Of a stretch of DNA of 42,422 bases, positions 7,575 to 13,552 are shown piece by piece. Within the stretch, counting starts at the first letter, position 1. Every line of letters starts with the position of its first letter. Below the pieces are notes generated by a model. That model ran no database searches. It saw nothing but the letters and a program-made list of their open reading frames with translations, and was not told the origin of the DNA. Position numbers and translations under genes: made by a program. The DNA comes from DATJPD01 sp036394195 (GTDB lineage: Bacteria > Pseudomonadota > Alphaproteobacteria > CACIAM-22H2), in contig DASWFO010000286.1 of assembly GCA_036394195.1 (NCBI GenBank), positions 1 through 42,422 on the forward strand. The letters are read 5' to 3'.

Positions 7575-8252
7575 ATGCCGTTAGCCCGATTCGCGCGGCC
7601 CGAGGCGGTGGTGTTCGACCTCGACGGCACCCTGGTCGACACCGCCCCCGATCTGTGCGGCACCCTGAACCGGCTGCTGATCGAGCATGGCCGGCCGACG
7701 ATTTCCCTGGACGAGATCCGGCCGATGATTGGCGACGGGGCGGCCAAGATGGTCGAGCGCGGATTCGGCGCGACCGGCGGCCTGCCGGACGATCTCACCT
7801 CCCTCGTCCGCCGCTTCATCGGCCTGTACGAGAGCCACGTGGCCGATGAAAGCCGGCCGTTTCCGGGCGTGATGGCGGTGCTCGAGCGGATGAGCGCCGC
7901 GGGCCTGCGGCTTGGCGTCTGCACCAACAAGCTCACCGACCTGTCGCAGCGGCTGCTCGATCAGCTCGACCTGTCGCGGCATTTCGCCGTCGTTGTCGGC
8001 GGCGACGGACCGGCCCGCAAGCCGGACCCGCAGCACGTGCTGACGACCGTGGAGCGGCTGGGGGCGACGCCCGAGACGGCGCTGATGGTCGGCGATTCCC
8101 TGAACGACGTCGCGGCGGCGAAAGCGGCTCGGGTCCGGGTGGTGGCCGTCACCTTCGGCTACACCAGCACGCCGGCGGCGGAGCTCGGCGCCGACGCGGT
8201 GATCGACAGCTTCGCCGAGCTGCCGCGGCTCATCGGGCTCGCCGACGCTTAG
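7575..8252 (+). CDS. gph: Phosphoglycolate phosphatase (HAD family)
   Basis: Removes phosphate from 2-phosphoglycolate, produced by Rubisco oxygenation or by repair of oxidised DNA ends. The 225-residue length is normal. HAD motif I is DLDGTLVDTAPD (nucleophile Asp and acid/base Asp), motif II is CTNK, motif III is ARKPDP, and motif IV is MVGDSLNDVAAA. The helical cap lies between motifs I and II. It is divergent from glmU. The HAD family is certain; the substrate rests on overall similarity to Gph, and another small phosphoester is possible. Confidence 0.88.
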   Translation: MPLARFARPEAVVFDLDGTLVDTAPDLCGTLNRLLIEHGRPTISLDEIRPMIGDGAAKMVERGFGATGGLPDDLTSLVRRFIGLYESHVADESRPFPGVMAVLERMSAAGLRLGVCTNKLTDLSQRLLDQLDLSRHFAVVVGGDGPARKPDPQHVLTTVERLGATPETALMVGDSLNDVAAAKAARVRVVAVTFGYTSTPAAELGADAVIDSFAELPRLIGLADA

Positions 8253-8324
8253 CGGAACGGCACAACCTGGGGCCGCCCGTAGGCCTTGAAAGCCGGCAGC
8301 GTCCCGCGTAGGTTCCTGGCGGCC

Positions 8325-8399
8325 GGGCACTTAGCTCAGCGGTAGAGCACCGCTTTCACACGGCGGGGGTCGCAGGTTCAAACCCTGCAGTGCCCACCA
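8325..8399 (+). tRNA. tRNA-Val (CAC)
   Basis: A full cloverleaf can be folded by eye: acceptor GGGCACU with AGUGCCC, D-stem GCUC/GAGC, anticodon stem CCGCU/GGCGG with loop UUCACAC (anticodon CAC), T-stem GCAGG/CCUGC with loop UUCAAAC, and an encoded CCA. Its 3' end is duplicated at 11928, so it served as the integration target of the island that follows. Confidence 0.97.
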
Positions 8400-8414
8400 T
8401 CTTCCCGGCGATAT
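8387..8414 (+). repeat. Left attachment site (attL) in the tRNA-Val 3' end
   Basis: GCAGTGCCCACCATCTTCCC (8387-8406) recurs exactly at 11928-11947. After one extra C in the right copy, both continue GGCGATAT. The first 13 bases are the tRNA 3' end. This is the usual footprint of tyrosine-recombinase integration. Confidence 0.85.
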
Positions 8415-8498
8415 GTCGGATTTCATGAAATCCCGCTCAATTTCACCGTAGCCGCTCAATGACTGTCGGATTTCATAGAAACCGACTCAATATTTCAC
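8414..8498 (+). repeat. Two imperfect direct repeats, 50-bp period, next to attL
   Basis: TGTCGGATTTCAT begins copies at 8414 and 8464; each continues through a CTCAAT box to TTTCAC (33 and 35 bp). The first copy contains a perfect 16-bp palindrome GGATTTCATGAAATCC (8418-8433), broken in the second. The position beside attL suits arm-type recombinase or excisionase sites (inference). The rest of 8499-8877 holds hairpins at 8602-8638 and 8745-8768 and one open frame without a start (8565-8813), but no gene I can support. Confidence 0.5.
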
Positions 8499-8601
8499 AG
8501 ACTGACTCAGCCCAGCCCGGCCGCCTCAATGCTCCGGTGATCCGTGGCAATCCGATCGCCGTGAAGGGCGCAGAGGGCAAGCGGCTTATGTGCCAGCCTC
8601 A

Positions 8602-8638
8602 CGGAACCGAGCCTCAAAATTGAGGCTTGGCGGTTCCG
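8602..8638. other. Strong hairpin, no T-run
   Basis: Outer arms CGGAACC/GGTTCCG enclose a nested inner stem GCCTCAA/TTGAGGC. There is no U-tract, so it is not a standard terminator. It could be a structured RNA or a remnant of a terminal repeat. Confidence 0.4.
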
Positions 8639-8877
8639 TCACTGGCTCAAGCATCTAAAGCGCGAAGAAACTAAGCACAGACGGTTAGAAGCCGCTTCGC
8701 CGAAGGCCGCCAGTTACCCATATCGCGTTGGTCTAAAGATCGTGGTCGGCTTTATGAATGAAGCCGACGCGAAGGCGTCTGCGCGTGCGTGTCGCTGGCG
8801 CAGGTTACGGTAGCGTGGAATAATTCGGACGCAGCTAACCGCCCGGCACCAGCCGGAGCGCACATGGGGGGTTGTGC

Positions 8878-9168
8878 ATGGACCGGTTTGTTATCGGTGC
8901 CCTGTTTTGGTGCGTTCTTCTCATCGATACATTTAACGTATTCGACAGCGCACCGGACAGGTGGATCGCGCGTCACCTGTTTTTCCTAACCGGAATGGCG
9001 CTCGCACTTGGCCTGTATCGCTACGTGGAAAATGAAAAAGAGAAAGACAGACTAAACGAGCGGTTACAGCGCATCGCGGAATCTGCCGACAGCACCCGAC
9101 AAATCGTGTTCATGGAGATAAGCCAATTGCGCGCAAGGCTGGATGATCTTTCGCCCGTTGCAGATTGA
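8878..9168 (+). CDS. Membrane-anchored coiled-coil protein, unknown
   Basis: The 96-residue protein starts at the ATG at 8878, with a G-run about seven bases upstream; a TTG at 8872 would add two residues. Two hydrophobic segments (about 4-20, VIGALFWCVLLIDTF; about 33-50, FLTGMALALGLY) lead into a charged helix (about 50-90, with ENEKEKDRLNERLQRI) of coiled-coil character. The probable topology is two membrane spans with a cytoplasmic tail. Its TGA overlaps a possible TTG start of the M48 lipoprotein gene, and that gene's ATG is 8 bp further on, so the two are likely one transcript and may work together. I recognise no family. Confidence 0.6.
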   Translation: MDRFVIGALFWCVLLIDTFNVFDSAPDRWIARHLFFLTGMALALGLYRYVENEKEKDRLNERLQRIAESADSTRQIVFMEISQLRARLDDLSPVAD

Positions 9169-9176
9169 GCCGCGCC

Positions 9177-9800
9177 ATGAAATTCGCCGCGCTTGCCGCC
9201 GTAGTACTGCTACTTGCTGCCTGTGCGCCAGTGGACACGGACGCAGCATACGCAGAGGCACTGAAGAAGTTCGCTAACCAAATCGACCAAAACTCAAGGG
9301 ACGTGGCGCGTGCCAATCGGATCATGCGCAAGCTGGCTAGTGCCGCCGCGGAGGACTATCCCGAAACAATGAAATGGAATTGGGAGCTACACGTTTTCCG
9401 CGCCCCGGCAGACGTCGCCGCATACACATTCCCTCATGGTAAAATCATTCTTTCGTCCGGGTTATTTTTCTGGGGAAAATTCAATGACGATGAAATGGCG
9501 TTTGTCATCGGCCATGAGGTGTCCCACTCCTTGCTCGGTCATCATCAGATAATACTTGAGACTTACGGGAATAGGGCGATGTATCCAACCGCCCACGTAT
9601 ACGCCGAAAATACCAAGCTTGAACTCCAAGCGGATCGCCTTGCGATGGTGCTGTCGATTAGGGCCAGCTACGATGCCCGTGCAGCTATTTCAGTTTTACA
9701 AAAAGCCAAGGACATCTGGTCCGACAAGCCGCCGGCCGGCTTAACCGCGACATGGGATGAGCGGATACAACAAGCGCGTGGTTTGCTGGCCGCAAACTAG
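9177..9800 (+). CDS. M48-type metalloprotease lipoprotein
   Basis: A 207-residue zinc protease of the peptidase M48 (Oma1/HtpX/BepA-like) group. A lipobox LAAC (Cys16) follows a short hydrophobic signal, so it should be anchored to a membrane on the periplasmic side. The zinc site is HEVSH at 113-117 and the third ligand lies in ELQAD (149-153), both as in the family. TFPHGKIILSSGLF at 84-97 is the usual substrate-groove strand before the active site. There is no C-terminal TPR domain as in BepA, so it is a minimal form. The start was set at the ATG at 9177; a TTG at 9165 is possible. It is unusual as island cargo. Confidence 0.85.
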   Translation: MKFAALAAVVLLLAACAPVDTDAAYAEALKKFANQIDQNSRDVARANRIMRKLASAAAEDYPETMKWNWELHVFRAPADVAAYTFPHGKIILSSGLFFWGKFNDDEMAFVIGHEVSHSLLGHHQIILETYGNRAMYPTAHVYAENTKLELQADRLAMVLSIRASYDARAAISVLQKAKDIWSDKPPAGLTATWDERIQQARGLLAAN

Positions 9801-9938
9801 TCCCGCTTCTTTGCCTTGCGTTGCCTCTTGGGCCGCTTCGGAGTCATGCTCTTACGCGGCTGAGGGGGCGTGCTCAGCGTAGCTCGCAATGCGGTGTTAA
9901 ACCGCCGCTGCGCCTCTTCCTTGCTGCTTATCGGGCAT
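9797..9938 (-). pseudogene. Possible frameshifted small basic protein gene
   Basis: An ATG at 9938 opens MPDKQQG and soon hits a stop. The frame one base over reads KEEAQRRFNTALRATL, then STPPQPRKSMTPK and a Lys/Arg-rich tail ending at 9797, with no start of its own. A 4-base surplus near AAGCAGCAAGGAAG would explain the break. The protein-like Ala/Arg pattern suggests a decayed gene, but this is by eye only. Confidence 0.3.
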
Positions 9939-9948
9939 GGGGGGCCTA

Positions 9949-10100
9949 TGGCTAAATCGTGGCAATCCGCCCTGGACGCATTGCGGCGCAGATTGGCCGC
10001 ACGGCCGGAGCATACCCGAATGGCGAGGTCAGCCTGTTCCTCAAATCGAGGGTCATACGAAAGACGACACTTTCGCCTGCCTCTACCATCTCTGGCGTAA
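9949..10100 (+). CDS. Possible 50-residue basic protein
   Basis: ATG at 9949 directly after GGGGGGCCT. The product begins MAKSWQSALDALRRRLAARPEH, a helix-like start, and then becomes serine/arginine-rich and less convincing. I recognise no family. It fills most of the 9801-10123 gap between the protease and the 126-residue gene; a second start at 9959 in another frame leads into that gene and lacks a ribosome site. Confidence 0.22.
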
Positions 10101-10123
10101 CCTCAATTTCAGGAGTGTCTGAC

Positions 10124-10504
10124 ATGGCCGATCCCGGCTTCAGATTTGTTTTTCAAAAAACCATGCTGACGGTGGAGATGACCGATAATGCCGGACACAC
10201 GGCCCGCGCTTCTTTGCCGCTCATTGACGTAGAACGTCTAATCACGCAACTCGCGAGTTTTCGGAAAGATATGACGCCGGAAGTCCGGCGCGCTTTGCCA
10301 GACGGGCCAGCAACCGGCGAAGTCGATCCGATATGGGCAATACCGACGCATCCGCAGGCACGGGATAAAGTGCTGTCTGTCCGCCACTCAGCCTTAGGCT
10401 GGCTGACGTTTTTGTTTCCAGAGGGCGAATGCCGGAAACTCGGACAAGCTCTCCTTTCTGGATTACCGCCCGAAGCATCCGACCAGACCCAGAGCCGCCA
10501 CTGA
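10124..10504 (+). CDS. 126-residue protein of unknown function
   Basis: The start is the ATG at 10124 (MADPGFRFVF), nine bases after AGGAGTG; an upstream extension to 9959 has no ribosome site. The first half looks like alternating strands (FRFVFQKTMLTVEM, then ARASLPLIDVERL), and a helix follows (LITQLASFRKDM). The later segment WAIPTHPQARDKVLSVRHSALGWLTFLFP could be a second small beta sheet. No signal peptide, membrane segment or known motif is seen. It is island cargo, 3' to the lipoprotease. Confidence 0.6.
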   Translation: MADPGFRFVFQKTMLTVEMTDNAGHTARASLPLIDVERLITQLASFRKDMTPEVRRALPDGPATGEVDPIWAIPTHPQARDKVLSVRHSALGWLTFLFPEGECRKLGQALLSGLPPEASDQTQSRH

Positions 10505-10602
10505 ATGCCGCCGCCAAAGCGCGGCTGTAAGGATTATTGTCCGCAGATTCCGCCCTGACAGCGGGACGCTAGGCGGTTCAAGGGCTCATTGGATAGCCGG
10601 TT

Positions 10603-10639
10603 TTGACACCCCCACCAGATTTAGAGGCTGTGGTGTCAA
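10603..10639. other. Inverted repeat TTGACACC/GGTGTCAA
   Basis: Perfect 8-bp arms (10603-10610 and 10632-10639), with inner CCAC/GTGG adding to the stem, in the gap between two convergent island genes. There is no T-run. It may be a terminator-like hairpin or a decayed repeat end. Confidence 0.35.
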
Positions 10640-10769
10640 CGGCATAATTGTGGATCCGATCAGGGCGGGTCCGCCAGGATTGTGCGGAACTTCCGCTGCT
10701 CAACGAATGGCGGTGTCTCAGTTTGAAAGTTAATGCGCGAAATCTGGCGCGGCCGTGTCCGCCGGCTGT

Positions 10770-10997
10770 TTAATGGTCGATATCCTGGCTTGGGGCTCGG
10801 CCATAAAGGATGTAGTTGGCAGCAATCCTAGCAACCGCGGCAACGCCCCAGACGACCGCACCGGAGATGGCAAAAAACCAGAACGCAACATCTCCATTTC
10901 GTGGCGCTATTGAGCCGGCTACGGCCCCGATGACAATCAGCAAAACCGCGATTGCGCACGCGGCCCAATAGAGCACGTTGAGAAGCCGATCTAGCAT
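10770..10997 (-). CDS. Small two-helix membrane protein, unknown
   Basis: A 75-residue product with two clear membrane helices (about 9-30, LYWAACAIAVLLIVIGAVAG; about 38-60, VAFWFFAISGAVVWGVAAVA) and a short polar tail ending GRAPSQDIDH. Both the amino acid pattern and the GC-rich G-run before the ATG support it being real. It is the only confident minus-strand gene in the island. No family is recognised; many phages and islands carry such small membrane proteins for exclusion or stress roles, but nothing here shows which. The 325 bp to higB holds only the palindromes at 11231-11254 and the higBA promoter. Confidence 0.55.
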   Translation of the reverse strand: MLDRLLNVLYWAACAIAVLLIVIGAVAGSIAPRNGDVAFWFFAISGAVVWGVAAVARIAANYILYGRAPSQDIDH

Positions 10998-11230
10998 GGC
11001 GCCCCCGAAAACGGCGTCCGCAGATTAGCAGAGGTCGCCCGCGAAACGAAACGAGACCCGGCTTTCCACCGGCTATGGATCGCGGGGATAAGTCACACGA
11101 AATGAAATTCCGGCCCCTTTGAGCCAGAGTTCGTGAAATGGCGAGTCCATGAGCCTGAGCTCCGGCGTAAATAGATCAGGCACTTAACGGCGCGGTTTGA
11201 GTCGCCGGCTCTGAAATTCGACAGTACATT

Positions 11231-11254
11231 CTTAGGTCCTAAGTCGCGCGACTT
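11231..11254. repeat. Two abutting short palindromes
   Basis: CTTAGGTCCTAAG (11231-11243) and AAGTCGCGCGACTT (11241-11254) overlap by three bases. They lie about 30 bp upstream of the higBA operator and could be a regulator site or a small repeat. Confidence 0.4.
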
Positions 11255-11282
11255 TGCGCGGCAGCTCCTGTAACCTTGTAAA

Positions 11283-11317
11283 CTACATCTTGACAATGTA
11301 GCAAAACGCGCTACATT
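11283..11317 (+). promoter_or_regulatory. higBA promoter with HigA-type operator
   Basis: TTGACA (11290-11295), 16 bp, then TACATT (11312-11317) make a promoter. Two inverted repeats cover it: CTACAT/ATGTAG (11283-11301) and AATGTAGC/GCTACATT (11295-11317, 7-bp spacer, perfect). Binding of HigA here would block RNA polymerase, the usual autoregulation of such modules. Confidence 0.7.
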
Positions 11318-11322
11318 CAGTC

Positions 11323-11598
11323 GTGATAAAGACCTGGCGCCACAAAGGGCTCAAGGAGCTCTATGAGACGGGCGACACGCGGCGCGTCCGGCCGGACCTG
11401 AAATCTCGCATCCTTCGGCGCCTAGACCGTTTGAACGTGGCGACCGTGCCAAAGGAAATGAATATCCCGGGCTTTAACTTCCACGTCCTGAAGGGTCTGC
11501 CGCAACGTTTTACGGTGCATGTGAACGGCCCGTGGTGCGTCACGTTCGGCTGGGAAGGAACCGACGCCCTCGATGTCGATTTAGAGCAGTACCATTAG
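11323..11598 (+). CDS. higB: HigB/RelE-family toxin
   Basis: 91-residue toxin of the RelE/ParE superfamily (HigB type), expected to cut mRNA on the ribosome. The opening IKTWRHKGLKELYETGD, the basic stretch RRVRPDLKSRILRRLDRL and the ending DALDVDLEQYH are characteristic, as is the central strand pair FTVHVNGPWCVTFGWEG. The start is GTG at 11323, only five bases past the -10 box, so the message may be leaderless. As usual for HigBA, the toxin gene comes first. It shares the operator at 11283-11317 with higA, 33 bp downstream. Confidence 0.92.
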   Translation: MIKTWRHKGLKELYETGDTRRVRPDLKSRILRRLDRLNVATVPKEMNIPGFNFHVLKGLPQRFTVHVNGPWCVTFGWEGTDALDVDLEQYH

Positions 11599-11631
11599 TG
11601 CGGCGACCGCTGATCTGTAAAGGAACCTGAC

Positions 11632-11925
11632 ATGCGCATTCCGACCCACCCCGGGGCCCTGCTGCGAGAGGACATCATCCCGGCGATCGACATGACGATC
11701 TCTCAGGTTGCCGACGCGCTCGGTATCTCGCGGCAAACGCTTCACCGGATTCTCGCCGAAACCGCGCCGGTGACGCCTGAGATGGCCGTCCGCCTGGGCA
11801 AATTCGTGGGCGACGGCCCGGATGTGTGGATCAGGATGCAGGCCGCACACGACGTCGCGAAAGCAAGCCTTGCGATGGCCGACCAGGTGAAGAGGATACC
11901 AACTGTCAGGCCCCGCGCCGCATGA
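11632..11925 (+). CDS. higA: HigA-family antitoxin
   Basis: 97-residue XRE/HigA antitoxin. It starts MRIPTHPGALLREDIIPA, then ISQVADALGISRQTLHRILA is the helix-turn-helix, and PEMAVRLGKFVGDGPDVWIRMQAAHD is the HigA-specific C-terminal pattern. The ribosome site AAAGGAA sits well. It should neutralise HigB and repress the pair through the inverted CTACAT boxes. The stop lies 2 bp before the right attachment repeat, so the module marks the very end of the island and could punish its loss. Confidence 0.93.
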   Translation: MRIPTHPGALLREDIIPAIDMTISQVADALGISRQTLHRILAETAPVTPEMAVRLGKFVGDGPDVWIRMQAAHDVAKASLAMADQVKRIPTVRPRAA

Positions 11926-11927
11926 GC

Positions 11928-11956
11928 GCAGTGCCCACCATCTTCCCCGGCGATAT
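11928..11956 (+). repeat. Right attachment site (attR)
   Basis: Repeats the tRNA-Val 3' end and downstream bases (20 exact, one added C, then GGCGATAT). Only the last 13 bases of the tRNA are present here, so the intact tRNA is at the left end. Confidence 0.85.
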
Positions 11957-12041
11957 CATCCATCCGGACGCGCGAAAACGCCGCCCAGGCCTTTCGGCCC
12001 GGGCGGCGCATGTCACGGCTGGTGGCAGGATCGCGAGGCGG

Positions 12042-12413
12042 CTACACCCCCATCGGGGGCGCGAACAGGCAGCGCCACTGCTCGGGCGTCATTCCGCCGC
12101 ACACCCAGAAATGATCGTCCTCGGACGGCAGGAAGCGCTCGTAGGGCGCCACCACCTCGCCCTCTTCTCCGGTCTCGCCGTCTCCGGTCTCGGCGTCGAC
12201 CCTGATGGCATAGCCGGTGCTCACCGGCCTCACGGATTTGTCGGGCAGCGGCCGGCAGTCGGACACGCCGCAGCAGAAGATGCCCGACGGCGAGCGATAG
12301 CCGCCCTGCTGAATCCATTGCGCGTCACCATGCGGCCACGCCTGGCGCGCAACCATCATCAGGCCCGCGACGACGGCCGCCGCCATCACGATCAGCAGGT
12401 GATAGCGGATCAC
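12042..12413 (-). CDS. Small secreted Cys-containing protein of phage lysis region
   Basis: The start is a GTG at 12413 overlapping the holin TGA (GTGA), giving 123 residues. A signal/anchor (about 4-22, YHLLIVMAAAVVAGLMMVA) leads to a soluble domain with GIFCCGVSDCRPLP and, near the end, WVCGGMTPEQWRCLFAPP, so at least five cysteines probably form disulfides in the periplasm. A run of Glu/Gly residues lies between. No named family is recalled. Coupling to the holin suggests a role in lysis or envelope handling, but it might be a passenger. The stretch between it and attR (11957-12041) holds nothing I can identify. Confidence 0.65.
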   Translation of the reverse strand: MIRYHLLIVMAAAVVAGLMMVARQAWPHGDAQWIQQGGYRSPSGIFCCGVSDCRPLPDKSVRPVSTGYAIRVDAETGDGETGEEGEVVAPYERFLPSEDDHFWVCGGMTPEQWRCLFAPPMGV

Positions 12414-12865
12414 TTGCCGCCTCCGAGCATCTTCTTCATCCCGCCGACGGCCACCGATACGGTGTCGGTCCCGGCCATCTTGTCGATCGTCCGCAGCCCG
12501 CCGACGCCGAGCAGCGCATACAGCAACGTCTGCGTGTCCTGGCCGTCGAGATGCGGCAGCGGCGGCACCCCGACGCCGGCGGCCTGAAACAGCCACGAGA
12601 TCGTCGGCACGACCACCCACTGGTAGAACAGCGTCGCGACGCACAGCCAACCCACCGCCGGCCGCCAGCCGGCAACGAACAGCGACGCACTTGCCGCCTC
12701 GACCTTATTGATGTCGCGCTGCTCGCTGTCGGCCTTCAGCGCCGCATCGAGAAACGCCGCCTGCATCTGCTGCTGTGCCTTGGCCTTCTCTTCAGGGTTC
12801 GGAATGAAGGCGAGCACCTTGTCGATCAGGCCGCCGCCCAGAATGTTCAAAAGCCATGTCGGCAT
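12410..12865 (-). CDS. Phage holin, 3-TM superfamily type
   Basis: 151-residue membrane protein. It opens MPTWLLNILGGGLIDKVLAFIP, continues with a charged helix (EEKAKAQQQMQAAFLDAAL), then two membrane spans around FVAGWRPAVGWLCVATLFYQW and VVVPTISWLFQAA, and a third weaker one in TLLYALLGVGGLRTIDK. GWRPAVGW and LRTIDK are typical of the holin family often placed before or after SleB-like hydrolases in alphaproteobacterial prophages. It would form the inner-membrane pores that let the endolysin out. It begins one base after the endolysin stop and overlaps the next gene by GTGA. Confidence 0.82.
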   Translation of the reverse strand: MPTWLLNILGGGLIDKVLAFIPNPEEKAKAQQQMQAAFLDAALKADSEQRDINKVEAASASLFVAGWRPAVGWLCVATLFYQWVVVPTISWLFQAAGVGVPPLPHLDGQDTQTLLYALLGVGGLRTIDKMAGTDTVSVAVGGMKKMLGGGK

Positions 12866-12866
12866 G

Positions 12867-13286
12867 TCACGCCTCCTTGAAGAACTCGTGGGCGCCGATC
12901 GATGCGGTCTTCGTCATCGCGGCGTCCCAGGTCGGCTGCACAGATTTGGTGTGGTAGTAGAGAGCACCGCCGGTCGGGTCCGCGACGGCCCCGCCGAGGA
13001 CGTCGGAAACGACGGCGCGGATCCGGGCCAGGAGCGGATCGTCGAGCGGCAGCGCCAGCATCTTGGCGCGGTTGGGATCACCCTCGGTCCAGCTCGAGAA
13101 CTGTGCCGGCTTCAGGCAGACGCTGCGCAGGTCATGGCCCCACCAGCCGGGGTGTGCGGCGCGATTCTTGATCACCCAGGCGACGGCCGCCCAGCCGTCC
13201 GGTCCCTCGCCGCGCGCCTCGCCCCACACGGTGCGCGCGACCACCTCGAGATCGGACAGATCTTCCAGTTCGGGGCCCGGGCTCAT
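12867..13286 (-). CDS. SleB-type cell-wall hydrolase (phage endolysin)
   Basis: 139-residue protein of the Hydrolase_2/SleB family, expected to cut peptidoglycan glycan strands. The motif LEVVARTVWGEARGEGPDGWAAVAWVI carries the conserved Glu of EARGE, and VIKNRAAHPGWWG, KPAQFSSW and ALYYHTKSVQPTW are family hallmarks. There is no signal peptide, so it depends on a holin. The start is the ATG at 13286, overlapping the stop of the 64-residue membrane gene (ATGA); the frame extends to 13493 without a better start. A tight lysis cassette with both neighbours. Confidence 0.9.
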   Translation of the reverse strand: MSPGPELEDLSDLEVVARTVWGEARGEGPDGWAAVAWVIKNRAAHPGWWGHDLRSVCLKPAQFSSWTEGDPNRAKMLALPLDDPLLARIRAVVSDVLGGAVADPTGGALYYHTKSVQPTWDAAMTKTASIGAHEFFKEA

Positions 13287-13477
13287 GGCGAAACCTTCCG
13301 CCGCTTCCACAGCCGCCAGACCGCGTGCAACCCGACGATGGCGCCACAGACCGCAGCCAGGGTGCTGGCGATGAGGCTGATGTCCTGAAACACCACGACC
13401 CAGCCCGGTGTCGTCATCAGGCCGCCGCCCAACACGGCCTCGGCCTTGGCGAGCCTGGTTTGCGCGGAGTCGGACAT
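13283..13477 (-). CDS. Small membrane protein of lysis cassette (possible second holin or antiholin)
   Basis: 64 residues: a charged amphipathic start (SAQTRLAKAEAVLGGG), a membrane segment around WVVVFQDISLIASTLAAVCG and IVGLHAVWRL, and a basic tail KRRKVSP. Size, tail charge and coupling (ATGA) to the endolysin match small phage holin-like proteins found in this position. With the 3-TM holin downstream it may be the regulator of the pair. It is divergent from the acyltransferase gene at 13553, and the 75 bp between should hold both promoters. Confidence 0.6.
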   Translation of the reverse strand: MSDSAQTRLAKAEAVLGGGLMTTPGWVVVFQDISLIASTLAAVCGAIVGLHAVWRLWKRRKVSP

Positions 13478-13552
13478 GCCTGGAGCCCTCCATCGGCGCA
13501 GGGTTTTCTGGGACAGGGTTTCGCGATAGGGTCGGGCCTAGGAGGTCCGACG

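Larger units (their letters stand above)
8387..11956. mobile_element. Integrase-less island in tRNA-Val, about 3.5 kb
   Basis: It is bounded by the direct repeats at 8387 and 11928. GC content and codon use drop compared with the flanks, and genes are small and mostly unfamiliar. Cargo comprises a membrane protein with a coiled coil, an M48-type lipoprotein protease, a 126-residue unknown, a small two-helix membrane protein and HigBA. No integrase, excisionase, replication or capsid gene is seen, so the element is either decayed or moved by enzymes supplied in trans. Confidence 0.75.

Noticed and set aside
8414..8498. CRISPR-like repeats
   Set aside because: Only two imperfect copies with a short variable gap, and no cas genes nearby.
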